From contig NZ_LMHV01000006.1 in NCBI RefSeq assembly GCF_001429725.1, positions 1 through 64,000 on the forward strand: DNA of 64,000 nt, given 5' to 3'. Below the pieces are notes generated by a model that was not told the DNA's origin, did not search any database, and saw only the letters and a list, made by a program, of their open reading frames with translations. Numbering within the stretch: the stretch's first letter is position 1; each line of letters opens with the position of its first letter. Positions 39,384 through 48,872 of the stretch are shown here, piece by piece. Both the position numbers and the translations under genes were made by a program. The stretch is from Rhizobium sp. Root708. Its GTDB lineage: Bacteria; Pseudomonadota; Alphaproteobacteria; Rhizobiales; Rhizobiaceae.

Positions 39384-40274
39384 CTAAGCGCTTCGTTGAA
39401 GCGAGGCCAGACGCTGGTCGGTCGCCGAGCTTCTGGCCATCAGACTGCCGGCGGGACTGATAAAGTTCTCCGCGATGTAGCGATCGGCTGCGGAAGACAA
39501 GGCGATATAAAGACGCGCAAACAGAACACGCGCCTCGCGACCCGGCCAGCCGGTCGGCAACGCGTCGTCGGGCAGACGCGGATCGTGAAGCAGGACACTC
39601 CGGAAGCGATGAATGAGCAGAAGTCGCGCGGTCAGCGTCATGGCTGGCGTCAGATCACTTTCGACAACACCATCTGCAAGGGGCGAGAATTGCTCGAGGA
39701 ACGCCTGATAGGCAGCCTTGTACCTTAGGAGGTCCCAATTCTCAGCAACAAACTCCCGCAATCCCGGTTCGCTCGAGATTGTTCCGACCTTGAACAGCAG
39801 CACACGATGGCTGCTGTCGAGGTGCCTTATGGGCCCGAAGGCAAGCCGAGCATTGAGGCGGCTGTAGCCCATTCGTTCCAGAGCCGCCATGGTCTCTTCA
39901 GGCGCATCTCCCAAGGCGTGCGCAAACTGCCAGCCGTGATCATCCGTGCCGCCGAAAAGAGTGGTTGCGGCTACCGCGAACTCGGTACGCGCGGCTTGCG
40001 AAAGCCCATAATAGCTGCGCCGTCCCTCGCGCTCGCCGACAAGCTGACCAGCAGCGACCAAGCGGGACACTGCCGTTCGCACCAGGGTTTCGCTGATCCC
40101 GACCGTCGCGCAGGTCTCGATGAGATTGCCCACCCAGGCAACGCCGCCCCGTGGCTCGACCACGTCCCCATAAATGGTGACGATAAATCCTGCGGCCCGC
40201 AGCGGCGACTCAAGCGTAATTCTCTGGATCAGGTCGCCAATTCGGCGATCCGCGTCAGTCACTGCCGCGCCCAA
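39384..40274 (-). CDS. PaaX-family transcriptional regulator
   Basis: A regulator of about 296 aa with the PaaX N-terminal winged helix (FIVTIYGDVVEPRGGVAWVG, LVRTAVSRLVAAGQLVGERE) and C-terminal PaaX domain. TTG 40274 is chosen because AAGGAGAG lies 5 nt upstream; a GTG at 40313 has no such site. It follows an ABC importer operon (85-bp gap, same strand) and lies some 9 kb from the paa genes, which have their own TetR-type PaaR. It may therefore control the importer rather than phenylacetate genes, since PaaX-family repressors often bind CoA thioesters of other acids. Confidence 0.82.
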   Translation of the reverse strand: MGAAVTDADRRIGDLIQRITLESPLRAAGFIVTIYGDVVEPRGGVAWVGNLIETCATVGISETLVRTAVSRLVAAGQLVGEREGRRSYYGLSQAARTEFAVAATTLFGGTDDHGWQFAHALGDAPEETMAALERMGYSRLNARLAFGPIRHLDSSHRVLLFKVGTISSEPGLREFVAENWDLLRYKAAYQAFLEQFSPLADGVVESDLTPAMTLTARLLLIHRFRSVLLHDPRLPDDALPTGWPGREARVLFARLYIALSSAADRYIAENFISPAGSLMARSSATDQRLASLQRSA

Positions 40275-40358
40275 GAAGACTCTCCTTCCAAGTATCGACG
40301 GCGCAGATAGCACATTTATCGACTTGGTGGCAGCGTGTCGAAACTGCCCCTGATTTCC

Positions 40359-41201
40359 TCAATGAGCGCTTTGCTGCTTTGCCCGCGCGACGATCTGGGT
40401 CGGATTTACGAACTGCAGGGCGAGCACCAGCCAGAACAATGTCGTAACCATGTAGACCACGGCCATCGCGTCGATCGACTGGCCTGCACGGACCCCTGAT
40501 GCGAAGACGGCATAGTAGAGCGACACGACCAGCGTTTGCGTGGTCGGTCCAGCTATGAGGAAGGTCAGCTCGAACATTGCGATGGTGCGTACGAGCACGA
40601 GCAGCAATGCGGCCAGCATGCCGGGCAGGAGCAGCGGCAGCAGGATGCGCACGAAAAGGCTTGTCGTTCCCGCGCCGAACACCCGTGCCGCTGCTTCGAT
40701 GCGCGGATCGATCTGTTCGATGAAGGGGATCATGACGAGCACCACAAACGGCAAAGACGGCACGATGTTGATCAACACGACGCCCCAGAACGTCCCGCCG
40801 AGCCCCAGCTGGTAGAGCACTGTCGCCAGCGGAATGCCATAGGTCAGCGGCGGAATGAGCAAAGGCAGCAGGAACAACAGGACAACCAATCGCTTTCCGG
40901 GGAAATCGCGTCGTGCGAGCGCATAGGCGGTCGTGACGCCGAGAATCCCCGAGATGATGACGACCGTAAAGACGATCTCGAAGGTAACGAGAACGACGCT
41001 GGAGAGCTGGAATTCCTTCCAGGCGCTGAAATACCAGCGTGTCGTCCAGCCGGCCGGCAGCCAGGTTCCGAGCCAGCGTGTTGCGAACGAGTTGACGATG
41101 ACTGCGGCGATGACTGCCAGCAGATTGAGGACAAAGAGAATGACGAGCGCCCAGATCGCGAAGCGCCAGATCTTCGAGGTGAGACCCTGATCGCGGATCA
41201 T
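40359..41201 (-). CDS. ABC importer permease (polyamine/iron/thiamine type)
   Basis: A 280-aa inner-membrane permease with six or so TM segments and the EAA loop (EAAARVFGAGTTSLFVRILLP). The architecture is of the PotC/binding-protein-dependent type 1 permeases. It lies 2 nt from the companion permease and is the last transporter gene of the minus-strand operon. Confidence 0.88.
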   Translation of the reverse strand: MIRDQGLTSKIWRFAIWALVILFVLNLLAVIAAVIVNSFATRWLGTWLPAGWTTRWYFSAWKEFQLSSVVLVTFEIVFTVVIISGILGVTTAYALARRDFPGKRLVVLLFLLPLLIPPLTYGIPLATVLYQLGLGGTFWGVVLINIVPSLPFVVLVMIPFIEQIDPRIEAAARVFGAGTTSLFVRILLPLLLPGMLAALLLVLVRTIAMFELTFLIAGPTTQTLVVSLYYAVFASGVRAGQSIDAMAVVYMVTTLFWLVLALQFVNPTQIVARAKQQSAH

Positions 41202-41203
41202 GA

Positions 41204-42082
41204 CTAGCCTTTCGTGCCGCCGGCCGGGCCGCGGTAAAAGAGGGAACGCATGCCGAGGACCGCCAGCACGACGACGAGTTCCACGCCGCCCATGATCAGC
41301 GCGATCGCCGAGCCCAGCGAATGGTCATACTGTTCGAAGGCAGCTTGATAGGCCGCAATCGAGATGACGCGCGTCGGTCCGGCCGGCGCCCCGAGCAGGA
41401 CGGCGGAGGGAAACACGGCGAAGGCCTGCACGAAGGCAAGACAGAAGGTAACGGCGAGGCCCGGAACCAGCAGTGGCAGGAAAACGCGGAAGAACCTCTG
41501 GCGTGGCCCTGCCCCCAAGGTCGCCGCCGCCTGCTCGATCGCGGGATCGATGCCAGTTACGTAGGACAGCGTCAGCAGGAAGGCGAAGGGAAAGCCGGTG
41601 ATCAACAGCGAGGCGAAGACGCCCCAGTAGTTATTGGTCAGCTTCACCGGGTTATCGAGAATCCCGAGCATCAGCAGCGTGTGGTTGAACCAGCCGCGCG
41701 GCCCGAGGAACGTTAGAAGCCCGTCGGCGACGAAGACCGTGCCGAGGGTGATCGGCAGGACGAGAATCGTGGTCAGCAATCGCTGCCTGCGCATCAGGCG
41801 CACGCGTAGCGCAACCGGCACGGCGAAAGCGAGATTGATGATGGTCACCGGCAAGGCGAGCCACATGGTCGCGGCGATGGTCCGGTACTGGAACGGATCG
41901 CTGAAGAACTTTGCATAGTTCGCGTACCACGCCCCCTCTTTCGGCAGCAAGGAGTCGGCAACCCCATAAAGGAAGGGGTAGACGAACAGCGCGAGCATGA
42001 AGATCAGCCCGGGCAAAAGAAGGAGCGTGGTGCCGTCTAGACCTCGGGCGGCAAGCCGTGTTTGCAGCGACGGCCCGCTCAT
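41204..42082 (-). CDS. ABC importer permease (PotB-like)
   Basis: A 292-aa permease. TM1 is LPGLIFMLALFVYPFLYG; the EAA-type loop is EQAAATLGAGPRQRFFRVFLPL. Its ATG overlaps the ATPase stop (ATGA), which indicates coupling. With the PotA-like ATPase it forms a polyamine/Fe3+/2-aminoethylphosphonate-type importer; substrate not known. Confidence 0.88.
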   Translation of the reverse strand: MSGPSLQTRLAARGLDGTTLLLLPGLIFMLALFVYPFLYGVADSLLPKEGAWYANYAKFFSDPFQYRTIAATMWLALPVTIINLAFAVPVALRVRLMRRQRLLTTILVLPITLGTVFVADGLLTFLGPRGWFNHTLLMLGILDNPVKLTNNYWGVFASLLITGFPFAFLLTLSYVTGIDPAIEQAAATLGAGPRQRFFRVFLPLLVPGLAVTFCLAFVQAFAVFPSAVLLGAPAGPTRVISIAAYQAAFEQYDHSLGSAIALIMGGVELVVVLAVLGMRSLFYRGPAGGTKG

Positions 42083-43188
42083 CCCACGGCTCCCGCAAAG
42101 ACCAGCGCGCGGCCGGCGACCGGTTGCAGCCTGGTCGATGCACCGCGAGGCAGCGGTTCGTCGGCGCGGAAGTAGAGTTCGGAACCGTCAGCTGCCCGTG
42201 CCATGCCAAAGAAAGCGCGGCCGCGGTATTCCATGCTGCCGACCGTCGCGGCAATGCCCTCGCTGCTCGATGCGACGAGATCTTCCGGACGGACAGACAA
42301 GACCGCCGCATCGCCAACCTTCAGGGGCGACCGCATCGTGCCGACCAGCCTTGCGCCGGCAACCTCGATTTCAGCCTCGTCGTTATCAACACGCGTAATG
42401 CGGCCCTTAACACGGGTTCTGAATCCCATGAAGTCGGCGACCTCGACGTTGACAGGACGCTGGTAGAGATCCTGCGGTGAACCAATCTGCTCGATGTGTC
42501 CCTGGCTCATCACCACGATACGATCGGCAAGCGACAGCGCCTCATCCTGGTCATGGGTGACGTAAATGGTGGTGGAGCCGATCTGGTCGTGGATGCCGCG
42601 AATTTCGGCGCGCATCTCAAGTCGCAATTTGGCGTCGAGGTTGGAGAGCGGTTCGTCCATCAACACGATCGGAGGCTTGATGACGATGGCGCGCGCGATC
42701 GCCACGCGTTGTTGCTGGCCGCCGGAGAGCTGACCGGGCAGCTTGTCCGCCTGGCTTTCCAGACGCACCAGCGCCAAGGCGTCCCGGATGCGCTGATCGG
42801 CCTCCGAACCCTTGATGCCCTGCATGGCAAGGCCGAAACCAACATTCTTGCGAACGCTCATATGCGGAAACAGCGCATAGCTCTGGAAGACCATGCCGAA
42901 TCCACGACGCTCCGGCTCAAGCTGATCGATGCGCGTTCCGCCGAGGCGAATTTCGCCACCCGTCAGCCCCAGCAAACCAGCGATGCAGTTCAGCGCGGTG
43001 GACTTGCCGCAGCCCGACGGACCAAGCAGCGCCACGAACTCTCCCGGCTCGATCGCCAGATCGATACCGTTCAGGGCGTTGAACGCGCCGAACGCGCGAC
43101 GCATCCCGTCGAGTTCGAGGCGCGCGCTCTTGCGCATCGGTGCGGTGGCATTCGAAACCGAGGTCAAACCAATCTCCATCTGCAGCAT
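42079..43188 (-). CDS. ABC importer ATP-binding protein (PotA-like)
   Basis: A 369-aa ATPase. It has Walker [12 protein letters not shown]-loop [10 protein letters not shown], signature LSGGQQQR, Walker [13 protein letters not shown] and switch YVTHDQDE, then a C-terminal TOBE domain. I choose ATG 43188 because the earlier in-frame ATG (43212) would be buried in the 43200-43218 hairpin; ATG 43179 is also possible. Confidence 0.9.
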   Translation of the reverse strand: MLQMEIGLTSVSNATAPMRKSARLELDGMRRAFGAFNALNGIDLAIEPGEFVALLGPSGCGKSTALNCIAGLLGLTGGEIRLGGTRIDQLEPERRGFGMVFQSYALFPHMSVRKNVGFGLAMQGIKGSEADQRIRDALALVRLESQADKLPGQLSGGQQQRVAIARAIVIKPPIVLMDEPLSNLDAKLRLEMRAEIRGIHDQIGSTTIYVTHDQDEALSLADRIVVMSQGHIEQIGSPQDLYQRPVNVEVADFMGFRTRVKGRITRVDNDEAEIEVAGARLVGTMRSPLKVGDAAVLSVRPEDLVASSSEGIAATVGSMEYRGRAFFGMARAADGSELYFRADEPLPRGASTRLQPVAGRALVFAGAVG

Positions 43189-43199
43189 GAGGGGGCCGA

Positions 43200-43218
43200 C
43201 CCGGGACGACATCCCGGG
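43200..43218 (-). other. GC-rich hairpin between binding-protein and ATPase genes
   Basis: CCCGGGA (43200-43206) pairs with TCCCGGG (43212-43218) around a 5-nt loop, with no U tract. Such stems after binding-protein genes commonly protect the upstream message and keep the binding protein in excess of membrane subunits. Confidence 0.5.
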
Positions 43219-43236
43219 ACGGCTTGCTTCTTTCGA

Positions 43237-44412
43237 TCAGCCCTTCTTGGCGCCGATCTTCTCGTCCCAGATGCGGAAGGCTTCGACCAACTGCTTCGGC
43301 TCCAACGGCACCTCCAGAGGATTGTTGGCGATCCAGTCGGCATATTCCGGCCGGCCGAATTCCTTGATCGTGTCCTGGCTTTCCTGCGGCGCCATCTCGA
43401 GGGTAACGTCCTTGACCGCCGGCCCCGGATAGAAATAGCCCGCGTCGTAGGCGATCGCCTGCTGCTTGGGCTGCAGGCTGTAGTTCAGAACGTCGATCAG
43501 CACGCCGATCTTCTCATCCGAGACGCCCTTCGGAATCACCGCATAATGAGCGTCGGTCACCCAATGGAAGCCGTCGAGCTTCTGCACCTTCGCTTCTGCC
43601 GGAACGATGCCGAGAGCACGCGGGTTGATATCCCAGCCCGTCGTAGAGACAACGATATCGCGTGTGCCTTCGCCGAGTTCCTTCATCACCTGGCCGGTGC
43701 CGGTCGGGTAATATTCGACATGTTCGCCAAGCGCCGCGAGGTAGTCCCAGGTCTTTGCCCAGCCCTTGGCAGGATCGCGCGGATCGCTGTCTCCGAGGAG
43801 GTAAGGAAGACCCATGAGGAAGGTGCGGCCAGGGCCGGAATTCGCCGGCCGGGCATAGATGAAGCGGTTCTTGTTCGCCTTAGCCCATTCCAGCAATTCC
43901 TGAGCGGATTTCGGCGGCGTCGGCACCTTGTCGGGCATGTATTCGATGAGGGGCCCGGAAGGGTAATAGGTGATGACAACGCCTTGGTCCTTCGCCAGTG
44001 CCTGCATCTTGAAGGCCTGCGGCTGCAGCACCTGCTCGAGGTTCGGGAGCTCTGACTTGTGTGCAGCCAGATCGATCCACAAGCCCTGATCGAGACCAGC
44101 GGAAAGAGCATCCGTGCCTGTCAGAACGAGATCGATGTCGACCTTGCCGGCCGCCTGCTGCGCCTTGATCTTGCCGGGCAGTTCCGGTGCCGGCGCCTTC
44201 GTGAACGCGAAGCTCGAAACCCAATCCGCCTTTTCCGCGGCATAGGCTTCGAACATGCCCTGCGTCAGCGCCAGGTTGCCGGCGACATCGGCGATCGTGA
44301 TGGTAACTGGGCTTGCGGGCTTCTTGGCCTGCGCGAAGACCTTGAGCGGCAGCATGGTAGCAACGGCCGCGCCGGCTGCGGTGCCAACAAATGTTCTGCG
44401 AGTGACTTTCAT
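43237..44412 (-). CDS. ABC importer substrate-binding protein with Tat signal
   Basis: A 391-aa periplasmic binding protein. The leader KVTRRTFVGTAAGAAVATM has the twin-arginine motif, unlike the Sec leaders of most sugar-binding proteins. The body is of the extracellular solute-binding type found with PotABC-like systems. It is first in the minus-strand importer operon and diverges from the GntR regulator at 44620, sharing an operator-like palindrome. The ligand is not identifiable; uptake of a sugar acid would suit the mannonate dehydratase next door. Confidence 0.85.
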   Translation of the reverse strand: MKVTRRTFVGTAAGAAVATMLPLKVFAQAKKPASPVTITIADVAGNLALTQGMFEAYAAEKADWVSSFAFTKAPAPELPGKIKAQQAAGKVDIDLVLTGTDALSAGLDQGLWIDLAAHKSELPNLEQVLQPQAFKMQALAKDQGVVITYYPSGPLIEYMPDKVPTPPKSAQELLEWAKANKNRFIYARPANSGPGRTFLMGLPYLLGDSDPRDPAKGWAKTWDYLAALGEHVEYYPTGTGQVMKELGEGTRDIVVSTTGWDINPRALGIVPAEAKVQKLDGFHWVTDAHYAVIPKGVSDEKIGVLIDVLNYSLQPKQQAIAYDAGYFYPGPAVKDVTLEMAPQESQDTIKEFGRPEYADWIANNPLEVPLEPKQLVEAFRIWDEKIGAKKG

Positions 44413-44580
44413 TCTGTTTCTCCTCCTCTTGTTGCCGGACGCTCCAGATACAGAAATCCGGGCTTCCCGGGCCGGTCATGGCGGGACCGGAACCTCGCCT
44501 TAAATGTGTGAAACCTCCTGAAATGATTGCCAAAAACACCGCTCCTCTTCGGTGCGTCTTGGCAGTCGCAATAAATTGAT

Positions 44581-44590
44581 ATACTAGTAT
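44581..44590. promoter_or_regulatory. Candidate GntR operator ATACTAGTAT
   Basis: A perfect 10-bp palindrome in the divergent promoter between the Tat-exported binding protein and the GntR gene. Its TAC-TAGTA layout is usual for FadR-subfamily GntR operators. Inferred only. Confidence 0.5.
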
Positions 44591-44619
44591 GCACGATCAA
44601 GTCAACGTCAGGGCCCACT

Positions 44620-45342
44620 ATGCAGGCAGCAGTTGTTTCCGTTCCGGTCGCCATGGCTTCCGAAGCCGAAAGGCCGGCGAAGCTGCGCCGCGTGACAACG
44701 GCAGATGCCATTTTCGATCGGCTCTACGCGGATATCCTGGCGCTGCGGATGCCGCCCGGCATGCCGCTCCAGGAAAAGCGGATCGCCGAAGAGTTCAATG
44801 TCAGCCGCACGCCCGTCCGCGAAGCGCTGCTGCGCCTGTCCGAAGGCGGGCTTGTCGATATCTACCCACAATCAGGAACGGTGGTGTCGCGCGTGCCGGT
44901 CTCCGCGATCCCGGAGGCTGTGGTAGTTCGCAAGTCGCTGGAGGGCACCACCGTCGAGCGCGCTGCCGCGGTTGCCACACTAGCCGACATCGAGCGTCTG
45001 GATGCGATCATTTCACGGCAGCGATCGCTTGCCGCCCTGGGCGACACCTCGGCATTTCACGAAGAGGACGAGGCCTTCCACGAAGCGATATCGGGCATTG
45101 CCGGATATCCTGGCATCTGGACGATCCTCCGGACGGTAAAGGTACAGATCGACAGAGCGCGGCGCCTGACGTTGCCGGTTCTCGGCCGCATGGACAATGT
45201 GGTGCACGAGCACGGGCTCATTCGCGACGCGATCGCAGCTCACAATACCGACGCTGCCCGCAAGGCGATGATGCACCACCTCAGCGCCGTCATCCCGGAT
45301 GTCGCGGAGCTTCGCACCCAGTATCCAGACTATTTCTGCTGA
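44620..45342 (+). CDS. GntR-family regulator (FCD domain)
   Basis: A 240-aa FadR-subfamily regulator. The N-terminal winged helix (KRIAEEFNVSRTPVREALLRLSEGG) is followed by an all-helical FCD ligand domain with metal-binding-type residues (EEDEAFHEAI, HEHGLIRDAI). It precedes mannonate dehydratase on the same strand by 38 nt, so it probably senses a hexuronate derivative and controls uxuA plus the divergent importer. ATG 44620 has a weak ribosome site; ATG 44653 is possible. Confidence 0.88.
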   Translation: MQAAVVSVPVAMASEAERPAKLRRVTTADAIFDRLYADILALRMPPGMPLQEKRIAEEFNVSRTPVREALLRLSEGGLVDIYPQSGTVVSRVPVSAIPEAVVVRKSLEGTTVERAAAVATLADIERLDAIISRQRSLAALGDTSAFHEEDEAFHEAISGIAGYPGIWTILRTVKVQIDRARRLTLPVLGRMDNVVHEHGLIRDAIAAHNTDAARKAMMHHLSAVIPDVAELRTQYPDYFC

Positions 45343-45380
45343 ACTATCGGCAGCAACGACAAGACACCAAGGAGGAACAG

Positions 45381-46568
45381 ATGCGCCAAGGTTGGAGATG
45401 GTTCGGGCCGCAAGCGCCCGTCACGCTTGACGAGGTGCGCCAGACTGGAGCGACCAACATCGTTTCGTCGCTGCACCAGGTGCCGATCGGGCGAGCCTGG
45501 ACGGAGGCCGAAGTCCGCGAACGCCAGGCACTGATCGAAACGACGCCACCCGGCCGCTCAAGCCTGACCTGGTCGGTTGTCGAGAGCATCCCCATTCCCG
45601 ACGCGGTGAAGCGCAATGGCGGACGCGCGAAGGCGGAAATCGAGAGCTGGATCGCCAGCCTCGAAGCTGTTGCCACCTGCGGGATCCCGATCGTCTGCTA
45701 CAACTTCATGCCCGTCGTCGACTGGACGCGCACGGAGCTCGACTACATCATCGACACCGGCTCGACCGCCATGCGTTTCGATCACGAGAAATTCGCCGCC
45801 TTCGATCTTTTCGTGCTCCAGCGCGCAGGGGCCGAACAACAGTACTCCGAGGCAGACCGGCTGCGTGCCGCCGAGGTATTCAAGGCGATGGGCGAGGACG
45901 AGATCGCCGACATCACCCGAAACATCACCTCCGCCCTGCCCGGTTCGACGACCGAGCCGCTGACGATCCCGCAGTTCCGCGAAAAGCTCGCGGCTTACGA
46001 GGGCATCGACGCCGCGAAACTGCGACAACATCTCATCGAGTTCCTGCAGGCCGTGACACCTGTCGCGGAAGCTCGGGGCGTGAAGCTGACGCTGCATCCG
46101 GACGATCCGCCGCGCTCGCTCTTCGGTCTTCCGCGCATCGCATCGACCGCCGATGACTATGCGGCACTCTTCGAGGCCGTCCCCTCCGAAGCAAACGGCA
46201 TGTGCTATTGCACCGGCAGCCTTGGAGTTCGCGCCGACAACGACCTCCCGGCGATCGCCCGCCGCTTCGCATCGCGTATTCATTTCGCGCATTTGCGGGC
46301 CACCAAGCGCGAGGGTGATGGACGTAGTTTCCATGAAAGCGCGCACCTCGAGGGCGACGTCGATATGGTCGCCGTTCTGAAGGAACTCGTCGCCGAAGAT
46401 AGCCGGCGTACGGCGGACCAGACCATCGTGTTCCGCTCCGATCACGGCCATCGGATGCTCGATGATCTCAGCAAGACCGTCACGCCGGGCTATCCGGCGA
46501 TCGGCCGCCTCCGCGGCTTGGCGGAGCTTCGCGGCATCCTTCACGCACTTGGCGCGCGACCGAACTAG
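45381..46568 (+). CDS. uxuA: Mannonate dehydratase UxuA
   Basis: A 395-aa enzyme that dehydrates D-mannonate to 2-dehydro-3-deoxygluconate in hexuronate degradation. Recognised from the start (RQGWRWFGPQAPVTLDEVRQ), the IPIVCYNFMPVVDWTRTEL strand, LTLHPDDPP, and the metal-binding CTGSLG, HLRATK and FRSDHGHRMLDD motifs. ATG 45381 follows GGAGGAA; the longer ORF back to 44589 overlaps the GntR gene in another frame and is rejected. Confidence 0.93.
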   Translation: MRQGWRWFGPQAPVTLDEVRQTGATNIVSSLHQVPIGRAWTEAEVRERQALIETTPPGRSSLTWSVVESIPIPDAVKRNGGRAKAEIESWIASLEAVATCGIPIVCYNFMPVVDWTRTELDYIIDTGSTAMRFDHEKFAAFDLFVLQRAGAEQQYSEADRLRAAEVFKAMGEDEIADITRNITSALPGSTTEPLTIPQFREKLAAYEGIDAAKLRQHLIEFLQAVTPVAEARGVKLTLHPDDPPRSLFGLPRIASTADDYAALFEAVPSEANGMCYCTGSLGVRADNDLPAIARRFASRIHFAHLRATKREGDGRSFHESAHLEGDVDMVAVLKELVAEDSRRTADQTIVFRSDHGHRMLDDLSKTVTPGYPAIGRLRGLAELRGILHALGARPN

Positions 46569-46578
46569 CACGGCCACC

Positions 46579-46603
46579 GCGGCGGGATATCGGATCTCGC
46601 CGC
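46579..46603. terminator. Hairpin between convergent uxuA and LacI genes
   Basis: A 10-bp stem (GCGGCGGGAT / ATCTCGCCGC, one G-U pair, 5-nt loop), 11 nt after the uxuA stop. It lacks a clear U tract, so it may act with Rho or as an mRNA end stabiliser. Confidence 0.4.
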
Positions 46604-46660
46604 AATGCCTGCGCCCGAATCGACCCGGCTCGCTTCGCTGCGGAAATAGGAAGGGAGCTT

Positions 46661-47659
46661 CTACGCCGTGGAACCCCATCGCGCCGTGCAGGTCAGCGTG
46701 ATGTTGTGGGGACCTTCGAGCTCGGCATCATGGCGCTCGATCAGTTCCACGACCGCATCGATGAAAGCGACGTGGTCGAGGCTGAGCGTCGTCAGGTCGT
46801 TGCAGTCCCATGCCGCCATGGCAATCCCATCCTGGCCGACGATGGCGATATCATCAGGCGTATTCTTGCCAAGCACGCGCCGGGCTGCATCCCGCGCACC
46901 GATCGCCATAACGTCGTTGCCGCAGATGATGGCATCCACCTTCGCGCGATGGAGCAGCAACACCGCCTCCTTGAAACCTGAATCGTAGCCGTAGTCGCCG
47001 AAAGCTTCCGCCTGCAGGGCTAGGTCGCGCTTTGCGAGAGCATCGACAAACCACTTGCGCCTGAGCTTGTCGATCCAGCTCGACTTGGTCCCCGACAGGT
47101 AAGCGAAGCGCTTCTTTCCGTCGCCGACGATCTTGTCGATGATCTCGTCGGCCGCCGCTGACCCATCTATTCGGATGCTGGAGACCTTTTCGTTGTCGAG
47201 CGGTTCGAAGGAAACGATGATCGGCTTCGTCGTATGAAAGATGTCGACGGCGTCCTGCATCGACACCATGTCGGAGAACACGACGACATGATCGACCTGG
47301 TAGGTCGAAGCAAGCCGCATCAACTGCAGCCGATCATCGTGATCGGCGCAGCACAGAATGATCGGCAAAAGCTGCCTTTCCTGCAGCCGGTGAACCAGAA
47401 GCTGCTGCTCCTCCGCTTCGCACGGATTGCCGATTGCGTTGACGACGAGCGCCACAAGCCGCGAGCGCTGATTGTTCAGCGAGCGCGCGATTGCGTTCGG
47501 CTGGTAGCCATACTCGCGAGCAACGGCCAGGATGCGGTCCCGCGTCGCGCTTCCGATCCTCGAGTCGGGCGAGAAAGCCCGCGAGATCGTAGCCGACGAC
47601 ACCCCGGCGAGCTTTGCCAGTTCCTTCGAGGTGATCCGTCGCTTGTTCATTTCCCGCAT
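46661..47659 (-). CDS. LacI-family transcriptional regulator
   Basis: A 332-aa repressor. The N-terminal helix-turn-helix (TSKELAKLAGVSSATISRAF) and hinge (YGYQPNAIARSLNNQRS) are classic, with a sugar-binding domain ending in a LACI-type dimer region. It begins 7 nt after the Gfo/Idh/MocA gene in the same orientation and probably controls that gene and the divergent sugar importer at 48873 through the operator at 48697. ATG 47650 is an alternative start. Confidence 0.9.
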   Translation of the reverse strand: MREMNKRRITSKELAKLAGVSSATISRAFSPDSRIGSATRDRILAVAREYGYQPNAIARSLNNQRSRLVALVVNAIGNPCEAEEQQLLVHRLQERQLLPIILCCADHDDRLQLMRLASTYQVDHVVVFSDMVSMQDAVDIFHTTKPIIVSFEPLDNEKVSSIRIDGSAAADEIIDKIVGDGKKRFAYLSGTKSSWIDKLRRKWFVDALAKRDLALQAEAFGDYGYDSGFKEAVLLLHRAKVDAIICGNDVMAIGARDAARRVLGKNTPDDIAIVGQDGIAMAAWDCNDLTTLSLDHVAFIDAVVELIERHDAELEGPHNITLTCTARWGSTA

Positions 47660-47666
47660 TCCACGC

Positions 47667-48674
47667 TTATGGCGCGGCTATCCTGACGGGTACGCCGTCT
47701 GCCGCAGCCGATTCCTTGATCGCGTCCCAGAGCCTAGCGAATCGCAGGCCCATTTCAACGGAGCCGGTGTTTTCCATCGCCCCGGCGCGAATGGCGAGGA
47801 AGTTTTTCATCGGATTTCCGAGAATTTCCGCCTCTTCGCGCGGTTCAGCGTTGCCGCCGACGCTGATTTCCCGCCAACCGCCCCAGGCATCGATGCGGAC
47901 GATTGCCCTGGAATAGAAAAAGGTGATGTAGGAAGCGCAGCCGGGAGGACCTTCACCGGCAGCCGTCAGCGTCGCCAGCGCGCCGTTCTTGAGGCGGGCG
48001 GAAACGGCGGTCGCGATGTCGACCTTCTTGCCAAGATTGTTCATGTAGGCGGATACGCTCTCGAAATCCGAGTTTGCGAGCAGGCAGACGGTGTTCATCA
48101 TGTGCGCGCCGGTGTCGAACATGAACCCGCCGCCCGAAATCTCCGGCAGCTGCTTCCAGTGACCGTCATAACTACTGGACCAGCTTTCCCAGATCATCCC
48201 CGAGATCGCGATCAGGTCGCCGAACTCGCCGGCAAGTGCACGTTTGCGGGTATCGATCACCAGGGGGGAAAGACCGCCCTGGAATGCGGTTACGACAGTC
48301 ACGCCGCTCTTCTTCTGCGCTTCAATCAGCCGCTCCGCCTCGGCAACCGTCGTCACCATGGGCTTTTCAAGGAAGAGGTCGAGGCCAGCTTCCGCCACCG
48401 CAGTCGCCTGCTCGCCGTGAAAGGCATGCGGGGTGGAGACATAGACGATGTCCAGATCATCACGGCAGGTCGCCAGCATCTCCCGGTAATCATCGAAGCT
48501 CCGCGGTGCCGACGCTCCGGCCGCCACGCACACATCGATAAGGCGCTGGCGAGAGGAAGGGATCGTGTCGGCGAGCGCGACAAATTCGATCTCAGGCATG
48601 AGCGCCCAGCTTGCCGCATACTCAGCCGCCTTCAAGCCCGCGCCGATGACGCCAAGCCGCAATTTCCCTGCCAT
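47667..48674 (-). CDS. Gfo/Idh/MocA-family oxidoreductase
   Basis: A 335-aa NAD(P)-dependent sugar or inositol dehydrogenase. The N-terminal Rossmann motif is VIGAGLKAAEYAASW, the family EKP motif is in LFLEKPMVTTVAEAERL, and the C-terminal beta-sheet domain follows. It is divergent from a sugar ABC importer with a ThuA gene; ThuB of the trehalose route belongs to the same family. The substrate is not assigned. ATG 48674 has a weak GGAGGA ribosome site. Confidence 0.88.
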   Translation of the reverse strand: MAGKLRLGVIGAGLKAAEYAASWALMPEIEFVALADTIPSSRQRLIDVCVAAGASAPRSFDDYREMLATCRDDLDIVYVSTPHAFHGEQATAVAEAGLDLFLEKPMVTTVAEAERLIEAQKKSGVTVVTAFQGGLSPLVIDTRKRALAGEFGDLIAISGMIWESWSSSYDGHWKQLPEISGGGFMFDTGAHMMNTVCLLANSDFESVSAYMNNLGKKVDIATAVSARLKNGALATLTAAGEGPPGCASYITFFYSRAIVRIDAWGGWREISVGGNAEPREEAEILGNPMKNFLAIRAGAMENTGSVEMGLRFARLWDAIKESAAADGVPVRIAAP

Positions 48675-48696
48675 AAAGAATCCTCCCGAAATGCAG

Positions 48697-48714
48697 TGTG
48701 CAAACGGTTACACA
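48697..48714. promoter_or_regulatory. Candidate LacI-type operator
   Basis: TGTGCAAACGGTTACACA is an imperfect inverted repeat (14 of 18 positions symmetric) with the central CG region usual for LacI-family sites. It lies just upstream of the MocA-LacI operon and about 160 bp before the divergent importer. Confidence 0.55.
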
Positions 48715-48872
48715 AACCTGATGGCGAAGACAAGATTTATTAAATTTCATAAAATCAATGTATTAGCTTCGTACGTAATCCACTTTGAAAACAGACTTGT
48801 CTGTAATTAGAATACGTGTACATTTTTGTTGTGGTGCTGGAGGGCGCCGGAAACCAAAAGGGAGGACTTCCG

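Noticed and set aside
42496..44055. 519-codon plus-strand frame over the importer ATPase and binding-protein genes
   Set aside because: Low-complexity Arg/His-rich shadow of two clear minus-strand genes in GC-rich DNA.
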